Counted from the first letter of the stretch, positions 8,449 to 17,461 are shown. The stretch: 38,042 nt of DNA from Veillonella sp. DNF00869 (GCF_001553345.1 NZ_KQ960748.1:1-38042), one strand, 5' to 3'. Notes: generated from the letters alone by a model not told the origin. Translations and numbers: made by a program.

Positions 8449-8560
8449 TAGATGATGGAGTTTCAATAGTTTTGTATATCATAAGACCTTGTGTAGAACA
8501 TGAGTAGTACGGAAATTTAGAGATACATTCTTAGGCATTGTTCGAGAATAGAATAAAATT

Positions 8561-8689
8561 ATGACAAAGAATAAGAAAATCTTAAGAACTAGGCTTGAAA
8601 TCATGCTTTTTCTATGTACTTTTCTTATTCTTTCGTTTATAATAAAAAAGATAAAGTATTATTTTTTTTGTGAAGACCTTTCAGAGTGA
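8561..8689 (+). CDS. Possible 42-aa single-pass membrane peptide
   Basis: An ATG-initiated frame with a basic N-terminus, one hydrophobic stretch (about residues 14-28, IMLFLCTFLILSFII) and a basic/aromatic tail, ending at TGA 8687-8689. It fills most of the 271-base gap between pgeF and yggS. It has no recognisable Shine-Dalgarno sequence, its composition is AT-driven, and a 14-bp inverted repeat lies inside it. It may therefore be a chance frame over a regulatory region. Confidence 0.2.
   Translation: MTKNKKILRTRLEIMLFLCTFLILSFIIKKIKYYFFCEDLSE
8566..8633. repeat. 14-bp perfect inverted repeat in the yggS leader region
   Basis: AAAGAATAAGAAAA (8566-8579) and TTTTCTTATTCTTT (8620-8633) are exact reverse complements with 40 bases between them. 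The loop contains a smaller imperfect stem (GCTTGA / TCATGC). TATAAT at 8638-8643 directly follows the right arm and could be the -10 for the yggS operon, with only a weak -35 (TGTACT, 8615-8620). No T-tract follows the right arm. Confidence 0.6.
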
Positions 8690-8719
8690 AATGTAACGAC
8701 GAAAAAAGGACTGACATAT

Positions 8720-9409
8720 ATGATTGCAACAGCATTACATAACGTGCAAGAACGTATAGAAGCGGCTAAGGCACGAGTGGGGAGAAGGGATTTCGTTACA
8801 CTTGTAGCAGTAACGAAGAATCATCCTGTAGAGGCTGTACAAGAAGTAGCTCACCTAGGTGTAAGAACTGTGGGCGAAAATCGTGTACAAGAAGCAAAAG
8901 AAAAAATGGAACTCTACCAGGGACCGGAACTCCAATGGCATTTAATTGGACAATTACAAAACAATAAAGTGCGTAATGCAGTGGGTAAATTTTCTTTAAT
9001 TCATTCAGTTCATAGCGTGAAATTGTTGGATGAAATCCAACGTATTGCTGCTAGAGAAGGACTTATACAAGAAGTATTACTACAAGTGAATGTGGCACGA
9101 GAAGAAAGCAAGTCTGGGATGGATGTGGAAGAGTTTCCAACCATACGGGAATATGCCAAATCATTACCCAATGTACGGGTAAAAGGGCTTATGTGTATGG
9201 CACCATTTTTTGATGATCCGGAAGAGGCTCGCCCTATATTTAGAGTCGCTCACGCTTTATTTGAAGACATGAAACTTCATTTTAATGAAGGTCAGATTGA
9301 ATATATATCCATGGGGATGACCCATGATTTTGAAGTAGCAATTGAAGAAGGTGCAAATATTGTTCGTGTAGGAACAGCAATATTTGGAGAACGCCACTAT
9401 AATGAGTAA
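8720..9409 (+). CDS. yggS: YggS family pyridoxal-phosphate homeostasis protein (YlmE)
   Basis: A 229-aa single-domain alanine-racemase-fold PLP-binding protein (PLPBP family). These bind PLP but have no strong enzyme activity and act in vitamin B6 and amino-acid homeostasis. The PLP lysine is K33 in VAVTKNHP. VGENRVQEA and the LIGQLQNNKVR block are family hallmarks; many members have IGHLQSNK, here with Gln for His. The C-terminal phosphate-binding region is visible as SMGMTHDFEVAIEEGANIVR. ATG 8720 is preceded by AAAGGA. It opens the run yggS-sepF-proC-ylmH-divIVA, and the sepF ribosome-binding site overlaps its end. Confidence 0.92.
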   Translation: MIATALHNVQERIEAAKARVGRRDFVTLVAVTKNHPVEAVQEVAHLGVRTVGENRVQEAKEKMELYQGPELQWHLIGQLQNNKVRNAVGKFSLIHSVHSVKLLDEIQRIAAREGLIQEVLLQVNVAREESKSGMDVEEFPTIREYAKSLPNVRVKGLMCMAPFFDDPEEARPIFRVAHALFEDMKLHFNEGQIEYISMGMTHDFEVAIEEGANIVRVGTAIFGERHYNE

Positions 9410-9423
9410 TGGAGGAATTAACG

Positions 9424-9927
9424 ATGGCACTGAAAGATAGCTGGAATTCTGTAAAAAGTTTTTTTGGTAGTAATCAAGATGATCAATATGAATTTGATGA
9501 ATATGATAATGAGATGTATGAAGAAGAGTCTCAACAACCAGTAGTAACAGCACCAGTAGCAGGTGGCAATGGACCAGTAGCATCTGCAGCACGACCAAAA
9601 ACAGGAGGATATAATACAGTGGCACAACGTTCTAGCGGTATGAAAGTAGTCATCGTAGAGCCAAAAGCATTCGATGATTCTGAAAATATTACAAATCAAT
9701 TGCGCGATATGCGTCCAGTAGTGATTAACTTTGAAAATACAGACCCTCATGAAGCAGCACGTATTGTGGACTTTGTAAGTGGTGCTACATTTGCATTAGA
9801 TGGCAAATTAGAAAAAATTGGCAAAGATATTTTCATCTGTGTACCAGTGAATGTAACAGTAGATTATACAGATAAAGAGTACACAGAAATATCTGACAAA
9901 TTAGCTTGGAAAGAACCACAAGCCTAA
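9424..9927 (+). CDS. sepF: Cell division protein SepF
   Basis: A 167-aa SepF, the membrane-tethered FtsZ-binding ring protein of Firmicutes. The N-terminus MALKDSWNSVKSFFG is the amphipathic membrane anchor. An acidic and then Pro/Ala/Gly-rich linker (about 20-75) follows, and then the globular SepF domain (about 78-160) with VVIVEPKAFDDSENI, RPVVINFENTD and RIVDFVSGATFALDG. The start is ATG 9424, eight bases after GGAGG (9411-9415). The upstream ATG 9409, which overlaps the yggS stop as TAATG, would place the Shine-Dalgarno inside the gene and add five residues before the anchor helix. Its place between yggS and ylmH is the classic one. Confidence 0.95.
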   Translation: MALKDSWNSVKSFFGSNQDDQYEFDEYDNEMYEEESQQPVVTAPVAGGNGPVASAARPKTGGYNTVAQRSSGMKVVIVEPKAFDDSENITNQLRDMRPVVINFENTDPHEAARIVDFVSGATFALDGKLEKIGKDIFICVPVNVTVDYTDKEYTEISDKLAWKEPQA

Positions 9928-9943
9928 GCATTAGGAGGTAGCC

Positions 9944-10762
9944 ATGCAAAAAATACTACTAATTGGTGTAGGATCGATGGGTGGTGCTATTTTACAGGGG
10001 GCTTTGGAACAAGGTGTTTGGGGCCCTGAGGAAGTAGATGTACTAGTGCGTCGCAGTGAGCAAGCAGCAGAATTAGAGCGCACATTAGGTGTCACAGCCT
10101 TCACGGACTGTGATGCCATACCTGCTTTTGATGAGTACAGAACCATTGTATTTGGCGTAAAACCTCAAGTCTTACCGTCTCTTATGGAAGAGGTGGGACC
10201 ACAAATCGAGGCGAGAACATTATGTATTTCCATTGCGGCAGGCATTACATTGGATACATTACAATCCTTTGCACCCCATGTACATTGGTTACGAGCTATG
10301 CCGAATACTCCAATTTTGGTAAAAGCTGGCTTTACAGCGATTGCTAGTAGTGAACAAGTGACACCAGGTGAGCGAGAACAAGCTTTGCGCATTTTCGAAG
10401 CCTTAGGTGAAGCCGTGGTATGTTCAGAAGCTGATTTAGACCGTATTGGCGCTCTAGCAGGGGCAGGTCCAGGCTATATGTATACCATTTTAGATGCTAT
10501 GGCAAATGCAGGTGTTCGGATTGGTCTCACTAGGCCATTGGCGTTGCAAGCGGCGGTACAGACGATGTATGGCTCTGGCTTGATTGCCTTAGAAACAGGC
10601 GCTCATCCGAGTGTGCTTAGGGATCAAGTGACATCTCCCGGAGGTACGACTATAGCAGGTATTGCAGCCATGGAAAAAGAAGGGTTGCGTTCTTCCATTA
10701 TGGAAGGCATCTTAGCTTGTTATGAACGGTCAAATGAAATAGGAAAACAACGTGAAAGATAA
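9944..10762 (+). CDS. proC: Pyrroline-5-carboxylate reductase
   Basis: A 272-aa ProC, which reduces 1-pyrroline-5-carboxylate to L-proline with NAD(P)H, the last step of proline synthesis. The N-terminal Rossmann motif is ILLIGVGSMGGAILQGAL. The mid-region has MPNTPILVKAGFTAI and the C-terminal dimerisation/substrate domain has AGAGPGYMYTILDAMANAG and DQVTSPGGTTIAGI, both highly characteristic. ATG 9944 follows TTAGGAGGTAGCC. It sits 16 bases after sepF and overlaps ylmH by 11 bases, so it is translationally coupled in a division cluster, in the place where ylmG is found in many Firmicutes. Confidence 0.96.
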   Translation: MQKILLIGVGSMGGAILQGALEQGVWGPEEVDVLVRRSEQAAELERTLGVTAFTDCDAIPAFDEYRTIVFGVKPQVLPSLMEEVGPQIEARTLCISIAAGITLDTLQSFAPHVHWLRAMPNTPILVKAGFTAIASSEQVTPGEREQALRIFEALGEAVVCSEADLDRIGALAGAGPGYMYTILDAMANAGVRIGLTRPLALQAAVQTMYGSGLIALETGAHPSVLRDQVTSPGGTTIAGIAAMEKEGLRSSIMEGILACYERSNEIGKQRER

Positions 10763-11537
10763 AGAAAAGTTAATTCGATATTTTGAAGCATCTGGTAATG
10801 GCGAAGAGGCTAGACGTATGATTGATCTAGCGGAGCAAGTACAAGCAGGCCGACCTTACCGTGTGACAGATTTTATGTCACCTGCAGGCCTTGTCATTGC
10901 AGATGCAGTAAAAGCGAATTTTGGTGGTATTAATATCATTTCCAGTGGTGGTTACGAAGGGGCAGAACGCCTTCGAGTGGCCTTTGTGGACTCTCACTTT
11001 CAAGGAACAGTAGACTTACAAATTGCGGTGTTGAAAGTATCTTGGGATCCACGATTCCGATTATTGACACATCGCGATGTGTTGGGTTCCTTAATGGGAC
11101 TTGGTATTGATCGCACTCATTTTGGAGATATTATCGTCACTAGTGGTGGGGCGCAGGTAATCGTAGATGCAACGATAGCAGATTTTGTGATTCAAAACTT
11201 TACAAAAATTGCTATGGTCACGGTTACAGTATCACGGATGGAATTGAGTGAATTACAACCGAAAGAAGAAAAAATAAAAGAAGTGCGAACTACTGTTGCG
11301 TCTATGCGGTTGGATTCTATAGCTTCTTCAGGTTTTAGTACATCTCGTACAAAAGTTGTGGAGGCCATTAAGGCAGGATTAGTACAAGTGAATTGGCAAC
11401 CTGCAAAAGGACCAGCGCAAGAAGTAAAAGAAGGAGATATTATTTCTCTTCGTGGCAGAGGTCGTATGCAAATAGAAAGTATTACCGGCACGTCTAAAAA
11501 AGGGCGTATTGGAGTACATCTAAAACGATTTATGTAA
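10752..11537 (+). CDS. ylmH: YlmH-like S4-domain RNA-binding protein
   Basis: A 261-aa YlmH-family protein. The first two thirds resemble the YlmH N-terminal region, with GGYEGAERLRVAF and an LTHRDVLGSLMGLGIDRTHFGDI block found throughout the family. Residues about 180-245 form an S4 RNA-binding domain (MRLDSIASSGFSTSRTKVVE, VKEGDIISLRGRGR). B. subtilis YlmH binds ribosomes/peptidyl-tRNA complexes and has been linked to rescue of stalled ribosomes; that role is carried over by homology. Start GTG 10752 lies inside the proC end (11-base overlap), preceded by AGGAA. The next gene, divIVA, follows after 13 bases. Confidence 0.92.
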   Translation: MKDKEKLIRYFEASGNGEEARRMIDLAEQVQAGRPYRVTDFMSPAGLVIADAVKANFGGINIISSGGYEGAERLRVAFVDSHFQGTVDLQIAVLKVSWDPRFRLLTHRDVLGSLMGLGIDRTHFGDIIVTSGGAQVIVDATIADFVIQNFTKIAMVTVTVSRMELSELQPKEEKIKEVRTTVASMRLDSIASSGFSTSRTKVVEAIKAGLVQVNWQPAKGPAQEVKEGDIISLRGRGRMQIESITGTSKKGRIGVHLKRFM

Positions 11538-11550
11538 GGAGGCTGATCCT

Positions 11551-12030
11551 ATGTTAACACCAATGGATATTCATAATAAAGAGTTTGGAAAAAGTATTCG
11601 TGGCTTTGATTGCGATGAAGTAAACGAGTTTTTGAATGAAGTGGTACAAGCTTATGAAATCTTGTATCGTGAAAACCGTGAAATGACTGATAAAGTAGAG
11701 CAAATGGAAAAACGTTTGAATCAATATGAATCAACGGAAGAAACTATGCGCAATACATTGGTGCTTGCTCAAGAGACTGGTGAAAATGTAAAAGAGGCAG
11801 CTCGTAAAGAGGCTGATTTAATTTTACAGAATGCGGAACAACAACGATCTACGATTTTAGAAGATGCCAATCGTGCGTTGCGAGAAGCAGAAGCTAAATA
11901 TGCTACCATTGCGAATGAAATGGCCGTGTTCCGTGCAAAAGTAGAATCAATTTTAACAGCGCAACTACAATTATTAGATGGCATTGCTTTAGAGGAAACA
12001 AAACCTGTAGAGACAGAAACAGAAGTATAA
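11551..12030 (+). CDS. divIVA: DivIVA domain cell-division/polarity protein
   Basis: A 159-aa DivIVA. The N-terminal membrane-curvature-binding domain begins MLTPMDIHNKEFGKSIRGFD, with the conserved F12 and R17-G-F/Y. A coiled coil (about 30-60) and a longer heptad-rich, Ala/Glu-rich coiled coil (about 75-145) follow. It localises to division sites and poles and recruits partner proteins. ATG 11551 has AAGGAGG upstream. It is the last gene of the ylm run; a terminator follows at 12040-12064. Confidence 0.94.
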   Translation: MLTPMDIHNKEFGKSIRGFDCDEVNEFLNEVVQAYEILYRENREMTDKVEQMEKRLNQYESTEETMRNTLVLAQETGENVKEAARKEADLILQNAEQQRSTILEDANRALREAEAKYATIANEMAVFRAKVESILTAQLQLLDGIALEETKPVETETEV

Positions 12031-12039
12031 GGTGAATTT

Positions 12040-12064
12040 CGGCTTGAGTATTCAAGCCGTTTTT
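12040..12064 (+). terminator. Rho-independent terminator after divIVA
   Basis: Perfect 8-bp stem CGGCTTGA (12040-12047) / TCAAGCCG (12052-12059) with a GTAT loop, followed by TTTTT (12060-12064). It separates the division cluster from the tetrapyrrole operon and argues against a coding start at 12032. Confidence 0.88.
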
Positions 12065-12094
12065 GCCATTGTAGAGACATATAAGGATAGTAGG

Positions 12095-12730
12095 ATGATA
12101 ACAGTTGGACTTTCACTTAAAGACAGGCCTTGTCTTGTAGTCGGCGGAGGGCAAGTAGCGCTGCGTAGAATTGAAAAGTTAATAGACGAAGAGGCATCTA
12201 TTATAGTAGTCAGTCCTGATGTATTGCCTGACATTGTAACATACCATAAAGCAGGTGTATTACAATGGATAGAGAAGCCTTATAGGTCAGAATATATGGT
12301 AGGGCAACAGTTTGTCATTATTGCTACGGATATTCCTGCTGTGAATGCGCAAGTCATGGAAGATGCTCAAGAAGTACAAGCTTTCATTAATCGGGCTGAT
12401 GTGAAAGATGATTCTACTTGGGTATTCGGCAGTGCTACGGAGATTGGTGATTTAGAGATTTCTATATTTACCAATCAAGTGAGCCCACGAGTGAGTCGCT
12501 TGCTTAGACAGGATATAGAAACCAGGTACGGCATATTAGCCGAGTGGTTACCTCAGATTCGTCTATGGAGACAAGAATTACAGCATATATTAAATACGCC
12601 AAAAGAACGAGAGCAGTTCTGGCGTACAAATTTAGGAGAATCGGAGTTTATACAAATATTAGAGGGTCAAGGAGACTCAGTGAAGGAGAATATTGTACAT
12701 GCAATTAGTCGTATTAGGTCTGAATCATAG
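12095..12730 (+). CDS. Precorrin-2 dehydrogenase / sirohydrochlorin ferrochelatase (CysG N-terminal type)
   Basis: A 211-aa protein like the N-terminal half of CysG, Met8p and SirC. It oxidises precorrin-2 to sirohydrochlorin with NAD+; some members also insert iron to give siroheme. The Rossmann motif is LVVGGGQVALRRIEKL, followed by IIVVSPDVLPDI and the IIATD segment near the catalytic region. The start is ATG 12095, seven bases after AAGGA (12083-12087). A longer frame from GTG 12032 would run through the divIVA terminator and adds 21 residues foreign to the family. Its end overlaps hemA by 32 bases. As first gene of the tetrapyrrole operon it takes up the methylated product of the CobA half of the CobA-HemD protein encoded downstream. 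Iron-chelatase ability cannot be judged here. Confidence 0.88.
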   Translation: MITVGLSLKDRPCLVVGGGQVALRRIEKLIDEEASIIVVSPDVLPDIVTYHKAGVLQWIEKPYRSEYMVGQQFVIIATDIPAVNAQVMEDAQEVQAFINRADVKDDSTWVFGSATEIGDLEISIFTNQVSPRVSRLLRQDIETRYGILAEWLPQIRLWRQELQHILNTPKEREQFWRTNLGESEFIQILEGQGDSVKENIVHAISRIRSES

Positions 12731-13985
12731 AAGTGCACCTGTAGATGTACGAGAGAAATTTTCTTTTTCCAAAGAAGCTCTCGATCATGCTATGGATCAC
12801 ATCTATGCTCATGAAGAAGTAGAGGAATGCGTCCTTTTATCGACGTGTAACCGCACAGAACTCTATGTCGTCCTAAATGACATGGAGAATGTAAAAGAAT
12901 ATATGATACGTTTACTACTGCATCTGAAAGGTGAAGAAACGGTAGACGTAGATGAGAAATGGTTTTTCCTGTATGAAGGGAAGGCATGTATTTCTCATTT
13001 ATTTAGAGTAGCATCTAGTTTAGATTCTCTTGTGTTAGGAGAAGGTCAAATTTTGAGCCAATTAAAAATGGCCTATATTTCTTCCTATAGTAAGGGATTA
13101 ACAGCATCTGTATTTAATATTATTTTCCAAAAAGCCATTGCTGTAGGGAAACGTGTGCGTACGATGACGGGGATTGCGAATACGCCAGTATCTGTTAGTT
13201 ATACAGCAGTCAATTTAGCGGAAGATAGTTTAGATATTCCTATCAGTGAGGCAAAGGTTCTCATTTTGGGAGCTGGTCAAATGAGTGAGCTCACAGCTCG
13301 TCATTTACAAGCTAAAGGGGTAAAGAGTATTTTCGTGTCCAATCGGACGTTCAAAACAGCAGAAGAATTGGCAAAGCAATTCAATGGTAAAGCCGTTGAT
13401 TTTGACAATTTTGTAGAAGAAGCCAAAGTAGCAGATATTATTATTACATCTACTGGTGCTCCTCATTATGTGATTGAATGGGAAGAAGCGGAAGAAATCA
13501 TGGATGGCCGTGGTGGTAAACCAATTGTCATGATCGACATTGCTGTTCCTCGTGATATCAACCCAGATGTAACAGAAATTCCCGGAGTGTATTTGTTTAA
13601 CATTGATGCCTTAGAAAGTGTAGTAGAAGCGAATAAACACCAACGAGAAGAAGAAGCTCGAAAAGCAGAGCCTATCTTAGAAGAAGCCTTACAAGAAATT
13701 GAAGAAAAATTACAATATCTATCGGTTCGTCCTATTATGGTCTTGCTTAGTGAAAAAGCAGAAGCCATTCGTAAACGTGAAGTACATCGCGCGATGGCAA
13801 AATTACCTAATGCCACAGAGCTAGAACGTAAGATTATTAGCAATATGTCCCGCATGTTGGTACGTAAATTATTGCGTGATCCAATGATTCATTTTGGTGA
13901 AGTAGCGGGTAAAGAAGAAGAGCGAGATTATTGGAAGTTATTCCAAGATATGTTTGCTTTGGAAGTGGAGGACGACACACTATGA
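12699..13985 (+). CDS. hemA: Glutamyl-tRNA reductase
   Basis: A 428-aa GluTR, the first committed enzyme of the C5 pathway: glutamyl-tRNA(Glu) to glutamate-1-semialdehyde with NADPH. Catalytic C50 is in LLSTCNRTELY. LGLNHRSAPVDVREKF is the usual N-terminus, LGEGQILSQLK the substrate region, and VLILGAGQMSELTARHL the NADPH-binding motif; the C-terminal dimerisation helix ends the protein. AAGGAG (12683-12688) is 10 bases before ATG 12699 and 4 before TTG 12693; the ATG gives the canonical MQLVVLGLNHR start. It overlaps the preceding gene by 32 bases and hemC by 4 (ATGA), so translation is coupled. Confidence 0.96.
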   Translation: MQLVVLGLNHRSAPVDVREKFSFSKEALDHAMDHIYAHEEVEECVLLSTCNRTELYVVLNDMENVKEYMIRLLLHLKGEETVDVDEKWFFLYEGKACISHLFRVASSLDSLVLGEGQILSQLKMAYISSYSKGLTASVFNIIFQKAIAVGKRVRTMTGIANTPVSVSYTAVNLAEDSLDIPISEAKVLILGAGQMSELTARHLQAKGVKSIFVSNRTFKTAEELAKQFNGKAVDFDNFVEEAKVADIIITSTGAPHYVIEWEEAEEIMDGRGGKPIVMIDIAVPRDINPDVTEIPGVYLFNIDALESVVEANKHQREEEARKAEPILEEALQEIEEKLQYLSVRPIMVLLSEKAEAIRKREVHRAMAKLPNATELERKIISNMSRMLVRKLLRDPMIHFGEVAGKEEERDYWKLFQDMFALEVEDDTL

Positions 13986-14920
13986 GAGACATAATTCGTA
14001 TAGGCACCCGTAGTAGTGCCCTTGCTTTATGGCAAGCCAACTATGTAGCAGATACATTGCGCAAACATTACCCACAGTGCAAGGTGGAGTTAGTCCATCA
14101 CAGTACGAAAGGTGATCGTATTTTAGAAAAACCATTGGCTGAAATCGGTGGTAAAGGTTTATTTACAGAAGAGCTAGAAGCATCTATGCGTGATGGTAGC
14201 ATCGATTTGGCTGTACACAGCTTGAAAGATATGCCTACAGAATTGCCAGAAGATTTGGTACTAGGTGCTATTACAGAGCGTGAAACACCATGTGATGCTT
14301 TGGTATCACCAAAATATAAAACACTAGATCAACTGCCACAAGGTGCTAAGGTAGGGACTAGTAGTTTACGCCGTCAAGCACAATTGTTGAATCAACGACC
14401 TGATTTGCAGGTTTCTGTACTTCGTGGGAATGTGCAAACGCGATTAAACAAATTAGAAACAGAAAACTTTGATGCCATTGTATTAGCAGAGGCAGGGTTA
14501 AAACGATTGGGGCTGGAATCTGTTGTTACACAGACTTTCACTAGCGATGAAATGATTCCTGCTGTAGGTCAAGGGGCATTGGGCATTGAATGTCGCAAGG
14601 ATGATACAGAAATGCTAGATATGTTATCTGTATTGCACGATGAAAATACTATGTGGGCTACTCGTGGAGAACGTAGTTTCCTTCGTCAACTCGAAGGTGG
14701 TTGCCAAGTACCGATGGGTGTACATGGGACGATTTATAAAGGACAATTAACGTTGAAAGCTATCATTGCTTCTTTAGATGGAAAAAATTGTTTTGAAGGT
14801 GAATTGTCAGGACCAAAAGAAAAAGCAGATATGTTAGGTCGTAACTTGGCGAAAGCTCTCTATGAAGAAGGGGGCAAAGCCATCATTGACGATTTAGTAG
14901 AAAGAGGAGTATTGAAATGA
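13982..14920 (+). CDS. hemC: Porphobilinogen deaminase (hydroxymethylbilane synthase)
   Basis: A 312-aa HemC, which polymerises four porphobilinogens to hydroxymethylbilane. The N-terminus IRIGTRSSALALWQA, AVHSLKDMPTELP with the catalytic Asp (D84), TSSLRRQAQLL and VLRGNVQTRLNKL are all present. C241 in LEGGCQVPMG holds the dipyrromethane cofactor. ATG 13982 overlaps the hemA stop as ATGA, with GGAGG 10 bases upstream; an in-frame extension back to 13931 lies inside hemA and is not plausible. The end overlaps cobA-hemD by 4 bases. Confidence 0.97.
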   Translation: MRDIIRIGTRSSALALWQANYVADTLRKHYPQCKVELVHHSTKGDRILEKPLAEIGGKGLFTEELEASMRDGSIDLAVHSLKDMPTELPEDLVLGAITERETPCDALVSPKYKTLDQLPQGAKVGTSSLRRQAQLLNQRPDLQVSVLRGNVQTRLNKLETENFDAIVLAEAGLKRLGLESVVTQTFTSDEMIPAVGQGALGIECRKDDTEMLDMLSVLHDENTMWATRGERSFLRQLEGGCQVPMGVHGTIYKGQLTLKAIIASLDGKNCFEGELSGPKEKADMLGRNLAKALYEEGGKAIIDDLVERGVLK

Positions 14921-16452
14921 CAGGCATTGTATATTTAATTGGTGCCGGACCGGGTGATCATAAATTAATCACTCTAAAAGGTAAGGAATGTATTGAAAAA
15001 GCAGATGTTATTGTTTATGACTATTTAGCAGATGCTCATTTCTTGTCCTATGCGAAAGAAGGAGCAGAGATCATTTATGCAGGTAAAAAAAGCAACAATC
15101 ATACGATGCATCAATGGGAAATCAACGAACTTCTCGTAAAATGTGGCTTAGAAGGTAAAGTGGTGGCTCGTCTTAAAGGGGGCGACCCGCTAGTCTTTGG
15201 TCGTGGTGGTGAAGAAGCGTTGGCTTTGGTGGAAGCGGGCGTGCCATTTGAATTTGTACCAGGTATTACATCTGGTATTTCTGCGCCAGCCTATGCTGGG
15301 ATTCCTGTGACACAACGGGCGATGGCCACATCCTTTGCCATCGTCACTGGTCATGAAGATCCAACAAAACCAGAGTCTGGTATGAACTGGGAAGGCTTAG
15401 CTAAATCTGTGGACACGATTTCCTTTGTGATGGGTATTTCTAATTTGCCGAACATTGCCACTAACTTAATCAAATATGGTCGTCCTAAGGAAACTCCAGT
15501 GGCAGTCATCCGTTGGGGAACAAAACCAATCCAAGAAACGTTGGTCTCTACCTTGGAGCATGTCGTAGAAGATGTAGAAAAAGCGCAATTGAAAGCGCCA
15601 GCTATTGTTATCGTTGGGGAAGTAGTATCTTTGCGGGAGCAATTACGTTGGTTTGATAATAAACCATTATTTGGTAAAACTATCGTGGTCACACGAGCTC
15701 GTAGTAAAGCTAGCGCCTTATCTGAACGATTACTAGAATTGGGGGCCCATGTCATCGAAGCATCTGCTATCAAAACACAGGCATTACCTTGTACAGAGGA
15801 GATGGATGCGGTTTATGATAGCTTATCTTCCTACGATGGATTAATTTTTACATCTGCCGAAGGGGTGCGGTTCTTCTTTGATGGTTTATTAGACCGTGGC
15901 TTAGATAGTCGTGCGTTAGGTTCTATGAAAGTATGTGCTATCGGCAGTGCTACCGCAAAATCTTTATTAGATCGAGGCATTCGTGCGGACATCGTGCCAC
16001 CGAATTACCAAGCGGAATCTGTGGTGGAAACCATTACAGTAGAACAGAGTCGTGTATGGCCAGAACGAGCGCTAGGCGATTTGCGATTTGTGCTAGTACA
16101 ACCAAAAGTGGCACGCGATGTGATTTATAAAGGACTTTCACAGGCAGGATGCGATGTGACGGTATTGCGTTTGTATGAAACGGTACAAGATACGTCCCAT
16201 AAAGAATATTTAGAAGAAGCCTTGCGAGCAGGTGAAGTAGATTATATTACGTTCACAAGTTCCTCTACGGTGACGAATACAAAGGATATGCTTGGCTCCG
16301 ATGCAGTGACTTTATTAGGAAATGCGAAGGTTGTTTGCATTGGACCGATTACAGGCGCTACCTGTGTGGAAGAAGGGATTCAACCAGATTTAATTGGTGA
16401 AACCTTTACAATCCCTGCGATGGTGGATTTAATCTTGAACGATTGCAAATAG
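14917..16452 (+). CDS. cobA-hemD: Bifunctional uroporphyrinogen-III C-methyltransferase / uroporphyrinogen-III synthase
   Basis: A 511-aa fusion. Residues 1-245 are SUMT/Cob[36 protein letters not shown] and [19 protein letters not shown] are the SAM- and substrate-binding motifs. Residues about 251-511 are HemD ([21 protein letters not shown], and a second half with [11 protein letters not shown]). HemD closes and inverts hydroxymethylbilane to uroporphyrinogen III, and CobA methylates it at C2 and C7 to precorrin-2, so the fusion directs flux to siroheme and cobalamin. ATG 14917 overlaps the hemC stop. The fusion is common in Firmicutes and is intact here. Confidence 0.96.
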   Translation: MTGIVYLIGAGPGDHKLITLKGKECIEKADVIVYDYLADAHFLSYAKEGAEIIYAGKKSNNHTMHQWEINELLVKCGLEGKVVARLKGGDPLVFGRGGEEALALVEAGVPFEFVPGITSGISAPAYAGIPVTQRAMATSFAIVTGHEDPTKPESGMNWEGLAKSVDTISFVMGISNLPNIATNLIKYGRPKETPVAVIRWGTKPIQETLVSTLEHVVEDVEKAQLKAPAIVIVGEVVSLREQLRWFDNKPLFGKTIVVTRARSKASALSERLLELGAHVIEASAIKTQALPCTEEMDAVYDSLSSYDGLIFTSAEGVRFFFDGLLDRGLDSRALGSMKVCAIGSATAKSLLDRGIRADIVPPNYQAESVVETITVEQSRVWPERALGDLRFVLVQPKVARDVIYKGLSQAGCDVTVLRLYETVQDTSHKEYLEEALRAGEVDYITFTSSSTVTNTKDMLGSDAVTLLGNAKVVCIGPITGATCVEEGIQPDLIGETFTIPAMVDLILNDCK

Positions 16453-16465
16453 AAAGAGGCACAAT

Positions 16466-17440
16466 ATGGAATTACGAAATCGACCAAGACGATTGCGCAT
16501 CAACCCAGCCATGCGTGCGTTGGTTCGTGAAACAACATTACAAGTAGATGATTTAATCTATCCTATATTTATTGTTCCCGGCACAGGGGTGAAAGAAGAA
16601 ATTTCTTCCTTACCAGGACAATATCATGTATCCGTGGACGAAGCTGTGAAATTGGCGAAAGAAGCCTATGACTTAGGTATTAAGGGAGTTGAAATTTTCG
16701 GCATTCCTACTTACAAAGATGAAGATGGTTCTTCTGCGTGGGATATGGAACAACCGGTACAGCAAGCGATTATGGCGATCCGTAAAGAAGTGCCAGAGTT
16801 GATCGTGATTTCCGACGTATGCCTTTGCCAATACACATCTACAGGCCATTGCGGTCATGTGGAACATCATGAAGTCATGAATGATGCTACGTTGCCATTA
16901 TTGTGTAATGTAGCAGTGAGCCATGCGAAAGCGGGTGCTCACATGGTGGCACCATCTGACATGATGGATGGACGTATTGCTGCGATTCGTGAAGCCTTAG
17001 ATGCAGCGGGATTTAGCCATGTATCCATCATGAGTTATGCGGCGAAGTATGCATCCGCCTATTATGGACCATTCCGTGATGCGGTCCATTCTGCACCGGG
17101 ATTTGGAGACCGTAAAGGATACCAAATGGATGAGGCCAATCGTTTAGAAGCCTTGCGTGAAGTGGAACAAGATATCATCGAAGGGGCGGACATCATTATG
17201 ATTAAACCAGCTCTATCCTATTTGGATATTGTACGCGAAGTACGGGATAACTTCGATTGTCCTTTAGCCGTTTACAATGTCAGCGGTGAATATGCCATGA
17301 TTAAAACAGCAGCGGCAGCAGGTCTTGTAGATGAAAAACGCATTACTTTGGAAACCTTGCTATCCATGAAACGAGCAGGAGCAAAGATGATTATTACCTA
17401 TCATGCCCTGGATGTGGCACGTTGGCTACAGGAAAAATAG
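16466..17440 (+). CDS. hemB: Delta-aminolevulinic acid dehydratase (porphobilinogen synthase)
   Basis: A 324-aa HemB, which condenses two 5-aminolevulinates to porphobilinogen. The zinc-site cysteines C119, C121 and C129 are in DVCLCQYTSTGHCGH, so it is a zinc-type enzyme. The Schiff-base lysines are K194 (SYAAKYASAYYGPFR) and K247 (MIKPALSYLD). ATG 16466 has AAAGAGG upstream and lies 13 bases after cobA-hemD. The standard family length is matched. Confidence 0.97.
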   Translation: MELRNRPRRLRINPAMRALVRETTLQVDDLIYPIFIVPGTGVKEEISSLPGQYHVSVDEAVKLAKEAYDLGIKGVEIFGIPTYKDEDGSSAWDMEQPVQQAIMAIRKEVPELIVISDVCLCQYTSTGHCGHVEHHEVMNDATLPLLCNVAVSHAKAGAHMVAPSDMMDGRIAAIREALDAAGFSHVSIMSYAAKYASAYYGPFRDAVHSAPGFGDRKGYQMDEANRLEALREVEQDIIEGADIIMIKPALSYLDIVREVRDNFDCPLAVYNVSGEYAMIKTAAAAGLVDEKRITLETLLSMKRAGAKMIITYHALDVARWLQEK

Positions 17441-17461
17441 TGTGGAAATATAGGAGCCATT

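Noticed and set aside
9257..9750. Antisense frames of 110-122 codons opposite yggS/sepF with hydrophobic translations
   Set aside because: They mirror the acidic and repetitive sepF linker codons; no start signals.
12032..12094. N-terminal extension of the precorrin-2 dehydrogenase from GTG 12032
   Set aside because: It would translate through the divIVA terminator hairpin, and it lacks family similarity; ATG 12095 has a good ribosome-binding site.
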